Part shown: in pieces, positions 1 to 11,000 of the stretch
Position numbering within the stretch: position 1 is the first letter of the stretch
How the letters are laid out: the number at the start of each line of letters is the position of its first letter
Assembly (NCBI GenBank): GCA_903907305.1
Contig: CAIVNT010000635.1
Span: 1-15,120, forward strand
DNA length: 15,120 bases
Direction of reading: 5' to 3'
Origin: an uncultured Ignavibacteriota bacterium
Lineage (GTDB): Bacteria; Bacteroidota; Ignavibacteria; UBA10030; UBA8401
Notes under the pieces: generated by a model
Told to the model about the DNA's origin: nothing
Database searches by the model: none
Seen by the model: the letters and a program-made list of their open reading frames with translations, nothing else
Made by a program: the position numbers and the translations under genes

Positions 1-761
1 CCGTGCTGCCGCCGTTCTGGATGACCTGGTGGTTTCGAACATTGATTGTGCTGTTCTTTGTGGTCAGCGGACCGGTCGTATATTATCTGCGCGTGACGAC
101 ATTGCAAAAAGAGAAAAAAGCTCAACTCCAGTTTGCTGAACAGCTCATTGAATCACAGGAACAGGAACGCCGCCGTATTGCAGCGGATCTGCACGACGGA
201 CTCGGTCAGCAGATCCTCATCATTAAGAACCGGGTAGAGATGGCAATGAAAAACGTTAATGATCCGATCGCAATACAAGAACAATTGATGGAGATCGCCG
301 AAAGTGCACGGTCGTCCATCAATGATGTCCGCTCTATCTCTCATGGACTGCGCCCTGTACACTTGGAGCAGTTCGGCCTCCGGGAAACATTACTTCATCT
401 ATGCGATGAGATTCAACAAACATCGGTTCTGAAATGTGTCTACCATATAGACGAGATTGACGGTTTGATACCTGCCGACAAAGAGATCAATTTTTTCCGC
501 ATTATACAGGAAGGAATCAATAATATTCTGAAACATTCCGGTGCGGCACAGGCTTCCTTTATGATCCGGCTTGCGGATGCTTCTATCACTGCTTCGTTGT
601 GGGATAACGGCAAAGGATTCGAGAGTGCCGCTGTCAAAGAAGGATTGGGAATGACCGGGATCCGTGAACGGACAAAGATCCTTGGCGGAACATGTGCGAT
701 CAAGTCCCAACCCGGTGAAGGGACCACTGTTTTGATCACTATACCAATTGAAAAAATATGA
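1..761 (+). CDS. Sensor histidine kinase, NarL/DesK (HisKA_3) type, 5'-truncated by window edge
   Basis: Two-component sensor kinase that should autophosphorylate and pass phosphate to the regulator encoded next to it. The reading frame is open to the window start, so the GTG at 3 is not taken as the true start. Residue numbers count from that GTG. Residues 3-12 (LPPFWMTWWF) match the end of a Y_Y_Y sensor domain as found in large Reg_prop/Y_Y_Y kinases, so a long periplasmic sensor part probably lies upstream. A membrane segment spans about 12-29. The HisKA_3 H-box RRRIAADLHDGLGQQ places the phospho-histidine at H64. The HATPase_c N-box (QEGINNILKH) is at about 169-178, the G1 box DNGKGF at 201-206 and GLGMTGIRER at 214-223, so the catalytic core looks intact. 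The stop codon overlaps the next start (ATGA, 758-761), which indicates translational coupling. The kinase class is clear; the stimulus is unknown. Confidence 0.93.
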   Translation, partial: VLPPFWMTWWFRTLIVLFFVVSGPVVYYLRVTTLQKEKKAQLQFAEQLIESQEQERRRIAADLHDGLGQQILIIKNRVEMAMKNVNDPIAIQEQLMEIAESARSSINDVRSISHGLRPVHLEQFGLRETLLHLCDEIQQTSVLKCVYHIDEIDGLIPADKEINFFRIIQEGINNILKHSGAAQASFMIRLADASITASLWDNGKGFESAAVKEGLGMTGIRERTKILGGTCAIKSQPGEGTTVLITIPIEKI

Positions 762-1408
762 ATTGCCGACGAACGATCATGATTGCCGATGACCATCCTC
801 TCATGCGCAAAGGGCTCCGCCAAGTTGTCGAGTCAATGCCCGACACCGATGTGATAGAAGCGGAGAATGGTGAGGAAGCGCTCCGCATCATTCGTGAACA
901 GCGTCCTTCGCTTGCGCTGCTGGATATCGAGATGCCGAAGATGACAGGATTCGAGGTTGCAAAACGGGTGAATGACGAAGCCCTGCCGGTGTCGGTGATC
1001 TTTCTGACGATGTACAAAGGGGAACAGGTCTTCAATAAAGCGATGGACATCGGAGTGAAAGGATATGTGCTGAAGGAGAACGCGATCTCCGAGGTCCATC
1101 AATGCATTACAGCGGTGTCTGAAGGGAAGTATTTTCTCAGTCCCTCCATTTCCGATTTTCTTATCCGTCGGAATTCCCGTCTATCGGCTCCGGCACAGGA
1201 CAGCAGCGGACTCTCCCTGTTGACGCCGGCGGAACGGAATGTGCTGAAACTTGTAGCATCGATGAGGATCAATCAGCAGATTGCCGATGAATTGAACATC
1301 AGCATCAAGACCGTACACAATCACCGCAACAATATCTGCGACAAACTAGGACTTCGCGGCGCACATGCATTGCTGAAGTTCGCCGTCGAACACTCCACGC
1401 AATTATAG
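758..1408 (+). CDS. Response regulator, NarL/FixJ family (receiver + LuxR-type HTH)
   Basis: DNA-binding response regulator, the probable partner of the overlapping kinase. The receiver domain spans about residues 5-120: acidic pair D11/D12 in MIADDHP, phospho-acceptor D56 in LLDIEMP, switch T84 in FLTMY, Y103 and invariant K106 in GYVLKE. A linker follows. The LuxR/GerE helix-turn-helix is at about 154-208 (LTPAERNVLKLVA ... IADELNISIKTVHNHRNNI). All key receiver residues are present, so it should be phosphorylatable. At 216 residues it has the normal family length. The start at 758 was chosen because it overlaps the kinase stop (ATGA) and leaves a usual N-terminus; ATG 779 is too close to the DD pair. 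Target genes cannot be read from the sequence. A 6-bp hairpin (TGGTCT / AGACCA, 1413-1432) follows the stop but lacks a clear T tract. Confidence 0.95.
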   Translation: MNCRRTIMIADDHPLMRKGLRQVVESMPDTDVIEAENGEEALRIIREQRPSLALLDIEMPKMTGFEVAKRVNDEALPVSVIFLTMYKGEQVFNKAMDIGVKGYVLKENAISEVHQCITAVSEGKYFLSPSISDFLIRRNSRLSAPAQDSSGLSLLTPAERNVLKLVASMRINQQIADELNISIKTVHNHRNNICDKLGLRGAHALLKFAVEHSTQL

Positions 1409-1506
1409 TCATTGGTCTTGGGCATTAGACCATCATTGTCCTTCCGAAACCGGCTCCATCAATGTGTGAACACCGGGTAAGGAATCTAATGAATTGTATC
1501 TGCCCC

Positions 1507-1579
1507 ATTCTTCATTCTACATTCTTCGTTCCTCCTTCTAGAACTCACATTTTCAATTTTCCATTATCAATTATCAATT
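1507..1579. repeat. Degenerate heptamer tandem repeats (STRR-like)
   Basis: Two runs keep an exact 7-base step. Positions 1507-1534 read ATTCTTC, ATTCTAC, ATTCTTC, GTTCCTC. Positions 1552-1579 read TTCAATT, TTCCATT, ATCAATT, ATCAATT. Heptameric short tandemly repeated repetitive sequences of this style are known from intergenic DNA of cyanobacteria and are also seen in other phyla. Whether this one is dispersed in this genome cannot be judged from one window. No function is implied. Confidence 0.6.
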
Positions 1580-1626
1580 GCTCTTCCATAGGCACTTCTA
1601 CCCATACGAATGAGCACTTCTCTCCA

Positions 1627-1656
1627 TTGAAAGAGCTCATCACATCGGACTATCTT
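1627..1656 (+). promoter_or_regulatory. Possible promoter for the receiver / giant surface protein unit
   Basis: TTGAAA (1627-1632) and TATCTT (1651-1656) are 18 bases apart, about 55 bases upstream of the receiver gene start. This resembles a sigma70-type promoter: 5 of 6 bases match at -35 (TTGAAA against TTGACA) and 4 of 6 at -10. It does not fit the Bacteroidota TAnnTTTG -7 element. It is the best candidate I see in the gap, but the match is weak. Confidence 0.3.
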
Positions 1657-1711
1657 GTCTTAAATTAAAGGGACATCCTTTCTTATTTCCTTCTGGATTT
1701 GGGGCGCTGTA

Positions 1712-2059
1712 ATGAAAATCATGATCGTCGATGACCATCCCGATATGCGAAGAATGATCCGCAGTATTGTGCTGAATAACGGGGAACGGCAGTGCGAGAT
1801 CATCGAGTGTGTGAACGGTGAGGATGCTGTGCGGCAGTATGACGCGTTATTGCCTGACTATATTTTGATGGATGTGCAACTTGCAACGATGGACGGTTTC
1901 GCCGCTGCCGAACGGATCTATGAGAATGATCCCAAAGCATCAATCATCTTTGTGACGAGCCACAATACGTCGGCGTACCGGACCAAGGCGAAGCTGCTCC
2001 ACGCGAGAGGCTTTGTCTCCAAAGAAAACTTATCAGAATTAGAATTATACATATCATAA
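1712..2059 (+). CDS. Single-domain response regulator (receiver only, CheY-like)
   Basis: A 115-residue protein consisting of only a receiver domain. The acidic pair is D7/D8 (MIVDDHP), the phospho-acceptor D54 (LMDVQL), the switch residue T82 (FVTSH), with F101 in the usual aromatic position and the invariant lysine at K104 (GFVSKE). All residues for phosphorylation are there, yet no output domain follows; the frame stops at 2057-2059 about ten residues after the conserved lysine, so helix 5 is short. The N-terminus resembles the NarL-type receiver at 758 (DDHPDMRRMIR against DDHPLMRKGLR), so it could be a regulator that lost its HTH, or a phosphate sink or protein-interaction switch. The start is ATG 1712 with a weak GGGG Shine-Dalgarno 7 bases upstream (1701-1704). 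Only 26 bases separate its stop from the giant surface-protein gene, so the two are probably co-transcribed. Its cognate kinase is unknown; the kinase at the window start is the nearest candidate. Confidence 0.9.
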   Translation: MKIMIVDDHPDMRRMIRSIVLNNGERQCEIIECVNGEDAVRQYDALLPDYILMDVQLATMDGFAAAERIYENDPKASIIFVTSHNTSAYRTKAKLLHARGFVSKENLSELELYIS

Positions 2060-2071
2060 TCAAATCACTAT

Positions 2072-2078
2072 AGGGGGA
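2072..2078 (+). promoter_or_regulatory. Ribosome binding site of the giant surface protein
   Basis: The purine run AGGGGGA ends 7 bases before ATG 2086. It supports this start, which is followed directly by a good signal peptide. Confidence 0.7.
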
Positions 2079-2085
2079 ACCACCG

Positions 2086-5000
2086 ATGCGAACGTTGTTA
2101 CGGTTACGAATCATCTTCTTAACGCTTGTTATGGCAACAGCATGTGCATGGTCACAACAACCTGTGGTCAGCCGAACTCCGGCAGTGAATGCAGTCGACG
2201 TGGATGTTTCATCGAGCGTGCAGATCACTTTGACGGATTCGTATAATCTATCCACGGTGAATGCGAACACATTCAAAGTGTGGGGATCGCAGTCCGGTTT
2301 CCATACGGGCTCATATCTTTTGATCAACGGCGGAGCGACACTCTATTTCAATCCTTCTGCGGATTTCACTCCCGGTGAGGTCGTTTCTGTGACCGTCACG
2401 ACGGGAGTTGAGCAGACGAATACGCTGCACCTTGCCTACCCGATCAGCTGGACATTCAGTGTGGCGACGTCGGACAGCGGAGTGAATTACGGAACGTATT
2501 CGTACTATGGCACCGGTTTGAATGCCGCGGGAATTGTCATGAGCGATGTGAATAAAGACGGCAAGGTCGATGTCATCACGGCGAATCAGAATGCAAGCAA
2601 CATCTCGGTTCTGCTGAACAGCAGCGGAAACACGCTGGCGGCGCACACAACCTACAGCATGGGGAACGGCGCATACAGTCTCGTCGCAGCCGATGTGAAC
2701 AGCGACGGATATCCGGATATCGTTACAGCAAATTACAATGCGAACACGATGTCGGTCCGTCTGAACAACGGCGATGGTACATTTGGTGCGGTAACAAATT
2801 ACAATACCGGATATGTTCCACGCGGGATCGCAGCCGCTGATATTGACGGAGACGGTGATGTGGATATGATCGTGGTGAACAGCGATACCCAGGATCTCTC
2901 CGTACTCAAGAACAACGGCGATGGCACATTCGCTGCCGAAGTACGGACACCTGTCGGTCATCTGCCGGCCGGAGTCGCTGCTGCGGACCTCAATGCCGAC
3001 GGTTATATCGATATTGCTGTTACCACGCTGGCAGCGGATTCCGTCGTTGTTATGTTCAACAATGGATCCGGCACGTTCTCCTCGGTTGTGCGGTACGCCA
3101 CCGGCGATGCGCCGTGGGGAGTTGCATTGGCTGACGTGGACGGCGATCATGATGCTGATATGGTCGTTACAAACTCATCCTCCAATACCGTTTCCGTCCG
3201 ACTCAATAACGGCTTCGGCACATTCGGGACCGCAACGGATTATTCCACAGGAAATAACCCCAGAGGGCTCGATATTGGTGATGTGGACGGCGATGGTGAT
3301 CTGGATATCGCTGTTGCCGCATACGGCATCGACGCAGTGTCATTGCTGAAGAACAATGGATCCGGGACGTTCTCCGCTGCTGTTAATTACAGCACCGCCG
3401 GCGGTACGCACGACGTCGCGTTCGGGGATCTGAGCGGAGACGGTGATGTGGACATTGTCGCCGCAACATATACCTCCTCGACCGTATCCGTTATTCCGAA
3501 TCTCTATGGACCACGGGTCGTTTCGATGACTCCGTTAAAAAACACCATTTCGTCAACGGTCACATCCAATGTGGACGTTGTATTCGATGAGGCGATGAAC
3601 TCGTCAACATTGAACAGCACCAATGTCAAGGTGTCCGGCTCCTTTCGGGGAGGGTATTCGGGAAGTATATCGTATAATGGCGGCAGCCATACGCTTACTT
3701 TCAATCCCGACTCCAGCTTTCTTGCCGGAGAAGTGATCACGGTACTGCTCAAGAGCGGCATCCAGGATGCGTCGTCGATGGGCATTACATTTCCTCTCTC
3801 GTATTCGTTCACTGTATCATCGAATACAGGATACGGCACTTTCGCTCCCGCTGCCAGCTATACTGCGATGGGCGGTTCGGGAGGCGCTTACGCATCGGTA
3901 GCCGCTGATCTCAACAAGGACGGCAGAATCGATATCGCGACCGTTACCCAGGTGCAGAATACTTTGTCGATCTTCATGAATAACGGCAACGGCATCCTTG
4001 CGGCGAAGGTCGATTATACGACCGGCGGTTTTCCGCGCGATGTGGTCGCCGCGGATATTGACAATGACGGGGATATGGACCTGTTGACGGCATATAATTC
4101 CAGTGCAAGTCTCTCCGTTTTCAAGAACAACGGGAACGGAACGTTTGCGGCAAGAACGGATTATAATTCCGGAACGAACGCCTCAGGTCTCGTTGCTGTG
4201 GATTTAGACAATGACGGCGACATTGATGTTGTGCTGACCGATACCGGGAATGACCGCCTCATCATCAATCTTAACAACGGCTCGGGAGTCTTCGGTTCAC
4301 CGATATATATTGCCACAGGAGATGCACCCACCAAGATAGCGGCAGGTGATTTCAATGCGGACGGTTTCATGGATATTGTTGTTGTGAATAGCCCGACGGA
4401 CAATGCCTCTGTACATTATAATGATAAGCATGGAGCATTGCTCAGTGCTGTCAGTCATTTTACCGGCGACGGACCAAACGACATTGTCGTTGCAACGGTG
4501 AATAGTACAGGTAAAGCGGACTTCCTCACCTCGAACGGAAATGCGAATACCGTTTCGGAATGGATCTCGAACAGCGGAATGCCGCTCGGTACGACGAACA
4601 GTTTTGCCATGGGTGATTATCCCTGGGCGATTGCAGCGACCAATATCGATGCCGATAACGATCTTGATCTGATCGTCGCAAATGGGAATACTTCGACTCT
4701 TTCGTTCAAGACCAACAACGGCTCCGCTGTTTTCAGCGGTACTGCTTCCTATACACTCTCAAGCATTGCGAACGATGTATTGGCCGTTGATTTGAACAAG
4801 GACGGCCGTATGGATCTTGTCACATCGAACGAAAACGGCACGGTCTCCGTGATTCTCAATTCTAACGGCGGACATGTCGCATCGGTCTCTCCGGTGAATG
4901 GTGCGGTCAATGTTGCATCTTCCACGAATGTTTCCGTCACGTTCGATCAACCGATGAGCGGAGCGACCATGACCTCGTCGACAGTGAAACTCGTCGGTTC

Positions 5001-8000
5001 CATCAGCGGTCTTCATACCGGCGCACTTTCCTATAACAACGGCACGGTAACGGTCACTGTCGATCCGACGGCAAATTTCAATCCGGGCGAAATCGTATCA
5101 GTTTCTGTAACGGTCGGTGTGACGGATGTTAACAGTGTACCGCTCGCAGCGGCATTCTCATCACAGTTCACTATTGCCTCAGGTGCAGCAGGAGGTGTCT
5201 TCGGAATCAATGCGGACAAAGCGTCCGGAAATCAAACTCAAGCCGTGACTGTTGTAGATCTAAATGCGGACGGTAATGCCGATATTGCCACGGCGAATTT
5301 TCTGGACAATACCATTTCCGTCTTTCTCAATAACGGAAGCGGAACATATGCCTCCGCAGTGACCTATGCAGCGGGGAACGGACCGACATCCATCGCGGCC
5401 GGTGATGTGAACGGGGACGGTAAGGTCGATCTGGTGGTGACATCAACGAGCGACAATCAGATTTCCGTTTTCATCAATAATAATAACACCGGTTTCAATG
5501 CGCGTACGACAGTCAGTATCTCGTATGGTACGGATCCGCAGGATATCCGTCTTGCCGATATCGATCGGGACGGTGATCTCGATGCGGTATACAATATTTC
5601 AGGTTATGTCTATTATATGATCAACAATGGTTCCGGTTCCTTCTCGGGAGGAAATAACGGCACCAACGTCTCCGCACCGTCCGGACTTGCAGTCGTCGAC
5701 TTCGACAATGACGGCGATCTTGATTTCCTTTCGGTGAGCAACAGCGGGGGCGCGGTTCTGCTCTCACGGTATAACGGTTCCAATTGGTATAGCTCCAACG
5801 GATCCTATGCCACAGGTGGGAACTCCACCTGTATCGCTGCGGGTGATTTTAACAGCGACGGTTACATCGACGTGGTGACAGGGAATCTTGCTTCAGGCAA
5901 CGGTACCATCTCCTATCTGCAGAATAATCAGAACAGCGGATTGAACACAAAAGTGGATTATGCACTCGGAACCGGAGCGCAGCCGCGGGGCATTGTAGCA
6001 GTGGATTTCGACGGTGACGGTGATCTTGATGTTGTGGTCACCAATGGGTCCGCTGATTCTATAGTGGTGTTCACGAACAATGGAAGCGGAGTGTTCTCCA
6101 AAACCGCACAATATGCGACAGGTGACAATCCGTATGCGGTCGCTTCGGCGGATATCGACGGTGACGGCGATATGGATATCATTACGGCAAATTACACCGG
6201 AGATAATATCTCCATACTGAAGAATTCAAAACGGCCCGCCATAACATCCGTTTCCCCGGCGATGAATGCGGTGAGTGTAACGGCAACTTCCAATGTGACG
6301 GTGACATTCGATCAATCGGTGAATTCAGGGACGCTGACTGCCGGCACCATCAAAGTGGCCGGTTCCATTCGCGGTCAATATGCGGGTGCGATCAGCTATG
6401 ACAATAGTACACACACCGCTACATTTGATCCGACCAACAATTTCAAAGCGGGGGAACGGATCTCTGTTCTGATAAAGAGCGGCATCCAGAACAATGACGG
6501 AGCCCCCCTTTCCACTTCATCTCAATGGTCTTTTGTTGCCGCCGCGACAGCGGAAGGTGCCTTTGGGTCGAAGCAAAATTATAACTCGCTTGGTACTCCA
6601 GGCAACGTTGTCACGGCAGATATGAACGGTGACGGCTATCCGGATGTGGTTAGTACGATCGACCTGTATGATAACGTCAACGGCATCGACAACAACAGGA
6701 TCTCCATACAATTGAATAATGGCTCCGGCGTTCTTGGAGTTGCTGATACGACACTTGTCGGTCTTTATCCCAGCGGAGCATTGAAAGTTACGGATGTCAA
6801 TGGTGACGGTTATCCTGATGTTATCGTGACAAGCAAGTACGGGAAGAATAAATTTTCTGTACTACTGAATGACGGAACCGGTAATTTAGCTGCACCGTCC
6901 GAGTATACCGTTGTCGATGATAATCTTCCGGCAATGGCTGTGGGCGATCTGAACGGGGATGGATATAACGATATCGTCGTTGTGCTATACGGTTCCAATC
7001 GTGTGAAGACATTCCGAAATAACGGTAACGGAACATTTACCGCTTCGGATTCGATGACCACAGGGACCGGTCCATGGGACGTAACATTGACCGATATCGA
7101 CAAGGATGGTGATCTGGATATCGTTACCGCAGACTATGATGGGCACACTATCTCAACAATTAAGAACAATGGTAACGGAGCATTTGCAGCGAAATCGTCT
7201 TATTCGACCGGGACGGTCTTTCCGATGAGTATCACGGCAGGAGATCTGAATGGAGATGGAAATGTTGACCTCGTTACTGCTGACTGGTGGGATAATTACA
7301 TTGTTTCGGTCTTTCTGCAGTCAACGGGTTCGTTCTCGACCCATACGGATTATTCCGTCATGAGTCCTGCACAGGTTGTCTTGGGTGATATGAATGGCGA
7401 TGGACACTTGGATATCGTTGTGCCCGTCTCCGATATTGGAAAGGCGGCAGTATTGACAAATACCGGAAGCGGATCATTCTCATCGGCAGCGTATTACTCC
7501 ACCGGTTCCTATAGCCAGTCCGCCGACGTCGCCGATATGGATGGTGACGGTGATCTTGACATTGTCACGGCAAATAATGGATCCGGAAATATTTCCCTCC
7601 TTAAAAATATTGAATTGGTCGCTGTCAGTTCCATCGCTCCTGCAGCAAATGCTGTGAACGCCGCCATTTCGTCGAATATCGTGGTTACCTTCAATAGCGC
7701 CATGAACACGGCGACATTGGTCGATACCAATGTGATCGTCCACGGATCAATGTCCGGGAAAGTGAACGGCGCCATCTCCTATGACGGTCCCTCCAAAACG
7801 ATGACCTTTAATCCTTCGGCAGACTTCATGGCGGGGGAGAATATCACGATAACCTTGACGAATTACATAAAGAGCACGAATGGCGTTTCTCTCCTTCGTT
7901 CTTCCATTACTTCGTTTACCGTTCGTTCTGCGGGTGCCGGAAATTTCGTCTTTGCCGACACTGTTATCACATATCCAGTGAGCTACAATCGTATGAACAT

Positions 8001-11000
8001 AATCAATACCGGTGATATCACCGGGGACGGTATTGCGGACCTGTTCGGATCGTATCCAGGCGACATCAAGTTCTATCAGAACTCTTCAGCAACATTCGAC
8101 TCTATCTCCGCAGTCTCCATCAATTATACGCAGAGCATGCCGGTAGCGGATATCGACAATGACGGTGACCTTGATTTCATCCAGTCCAATTATGGAAATA
8201 GCGATATCACTCCATTCATCAATGATGGGAACGGGAGTTTCACGGCCAAAACACCCTTCAACACCGGAATCAATAATTCCCCCCATGCCACTCTGACGGA
8301 TATGGACAATGATGGTAGGATCGATGTGATGATGAATGGAGGCGGCAGTCAGCAGGTATATATCTTCTATGATGACGCGCGTGATCAATCCTATAGCGGG
8401 GGCAGTTCTTACCTCACGATCCATTATGATATCAAGGATTATCTTGCGGCGGACGTGGATAACGACGGTAACAACGACATCGTGACTCTTCACAGCGGCA
8501 ACGGCAACAACTTCGTCACGATCTCCCGTAATTTGGGAGAACGCTCGTTCGCGGCGCCGGTCGATTATACCATCGCCGAGGGGGGAGAGAAGATCACCGC
8601 AGCAGATGTGAATGGCGACGGATATATCGATATAATCATCGCTAATCAAAGCGGAAAGTACTTCTCCGTGATGATGAACGCCGGAAACGGAACATTCGGA
8701 TCCCCGGTGGATTATAATATCGGGATAAAGATCTATCAGATTGAAGCCGCTGACATTGATGGAGACGGTGATATCGATCTGGTATTGCGCGGTGTGGGGT
8801 ATAACGCAGTATGGGATGGTGATCAGGACAAGCTCATCATCGCATATAATAACGGTTCCGGCAACTTCAATAACCAGACGGATATCGATATTCAATCGGG
8901 AGACCCAGTGTACTATAGCGGCTACTCGGATTTCAAACTACTGGATCAAGATAACGACGGTGATCTGGATATTGTCGTGTATGCTAGACGGTATTTTGGA
9001 ATGGATCAATATGATAACATCCTTATCTTCAAGAATATTGCCGGTACTCTTTCGGCACCAACAACGGCTGCTGCCAATGTCACAACAAGCGGCAATTTCG
9101 GTACATCGGTCAAGATCAACTGGACGAACGGCAATGGATCACGCCGCCTGGTCCTGGTGAAACAGGGAAGCGCAGTCAATGCAGCACCTTCTGACAACGG
9201 CGGGTACACATCCAATACACAGTACACCAGCGGTTCACAGATCGGCACCGGTAATTATGCCGTGTTCAGCGGTGTCGGCTCATCCGTTACCGTCAGCGGA
9301 TTATCATTGAATACCACCTATCATGTGAAGGTGATCGAGATGAACGGCGGACCGGGTTCCGAAAAGTTCCTTACAACATCTGCACCCGTTGCCAATGTTA
9401 CCACGAATGCCATCGAAGGAATCCCTTTCGATTCGATCGCCGGGAACGCAATTTCATTCACCGGCAGTTCAACGGTCAACCTTCCGGTGATCAATCTCCC
9501 GCATCCCCGTAAATTAACACTCGAACTGTGGGTGCGGACCGGTGATAACTCCATCAATACAGCATTCATCACCCGACATAAGAACACCAGCGGCGGCGGC
9601 ATGATCACACCGGAAATTATGAACGATAACCTGTTGTTGAAAAAGCAGAATAATGGTCAGAACGTGCCTGCGCAAAAGGATGTATCAGGGAAAGAAGATT
9701 CTTTACGTGAAGTCCAGCACGCATCGAAGGCCAGGTCCGCCCAACACAGTCCGATCGGAATATTACCGGATGAGGCAACATCGAGTGCTCCGATCCAGAT
9801 CGGGATCGACAACGGTATGTTCTTTGCAAGTGTTTGGGATGATGATAACTCCGCTCCGGTGACCATCACAGGAGCAACTGCGGTACAGAACAATCAATGG
9901 TACCATGTTGCGTTGTCAGTCGATGTGTCCAACAACAGCAATAACGACATGAATTTCTATGTGAATGGTGTCCAGCAGGGAAGTACACAATCCGTCCCGT
10001 ATTACTATGATAATCAATGCAATGAATATCTGTTGGGTACGGATGGAACGACAGGGTTCCAGGGGCAGATCGACGAAGTGCGCATCTGGGACACGACCCG
10101 GTCAGCAATTCAGATCCGTTCTATGATGCATCGTGCGCTCAGAGGATTTGCCTCTGGCGTTGTCGGCTGCTGGCAATTCAATGAAGGAAGCGGTACAACG
10201 TCAACGGATCTGAAGAACGGCTATGATGCAACACTAAACAGTGCTGCGTGGACTTCGTCATCCGTACCGATCGGGGCCGGAACAGCATCCACTACAGCGG
10301 CGTTCCAAACCGGCAGTGCGTCAATAGGAAATGCCTCCCTGACCATGTCCGACGGATTTGATAATCCTGTAGACGTTGTCGTCAGCGAAGTATCCGCGGC
10401 TCCCAATGTCTGGCCGACCGGGTATTCCGCGTCGGTCGGTGGCAAGGTCTTCGTGATTGAAGTGTTCGGAAACCCCGGCACCTTCTCCGCATCGCTGACA
10501 CTGAATTTCGGTACGAATGTACTCGATCCGAACGTTGACGGCACACCCGGTACACTGCGGTTGTTCCATCGCAGCGCTACATCCATCGGCGCGTGGACCG
10601 ATCTTGGCGGTGCGACCTCGGCGAGCAGAGCGACCGGAGATGTCACCTGGACCGGAATTACATCGTTCAGCCAGTTCATGGCGGGCGACCAGAACAATCC
10701 ATTGCCGATAGAATTGATATCGTTCAGCGCTTCTCTCAAAGCCTCATCGGTGGAATTGAAATGGGCAACAGCAACCGAAATCAACAATCATGGATTTGAT
10801 GTTGAGCGGAAGGTGCAGGGTGAAAAGAACGAATGGCTGAAGATCGGTTTCGTCGAAGGGAACGGAAATTCCAATGCTCCCAAGGAATATTCCTACATCG
10901 ATGGGAACGTGAGACACGGCAGATATCTCTACCGTTTGAAACAGATCGACCGCGACGGAAAATTCTCGTATTCACATGAAGTGGAAGTTGCGGTCATAAG

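Larger units (their letters stand above)
1409..1711 (+). other. Intergenic region; no convincing gene
   Basis: This 303-base gap separates the two-component pair from the lone receiver gene. It holds a weak hairpin just after the regulator stop (1413-1432), two short runs of heptamer repeats (1507-1534 and 1552-1579) and a possible promoter near 1627-1656. A 68-codon open frame at 1462-1668 reads through the heptamer repeats, has no family resemblance and no ribosome binding site I can defend, so I do not call it a gene. Confidence 0.7.

Noticed and set aside
1462..1668. 68-codon open frame in the intergenic region
   Set aside because: It encodes the heptamer repeats, has no RBS and no resemblance to any family I know.
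2057..2080. T7-promoter-like string TCACTATAGGGGGA with an upstream TAAT
   Set aside because: It matches the T7 RNA polymerase core closely but with one base missing in the upstream spacing. No phage genes are nearby, and the G run is explained as the ribosome binding site of the gene at 2086. A chance match is most likely.
2311..3150. 279-codon antisense open frame opposite the giant gene
   Set aside because: Its long length comes from the repetitive GAC/GAT-rich coding sequence on the + strand; similar antisense frames recur at other modules (for example 8086-8895). The + strand frame has signal peptide, domains and sorting signal.
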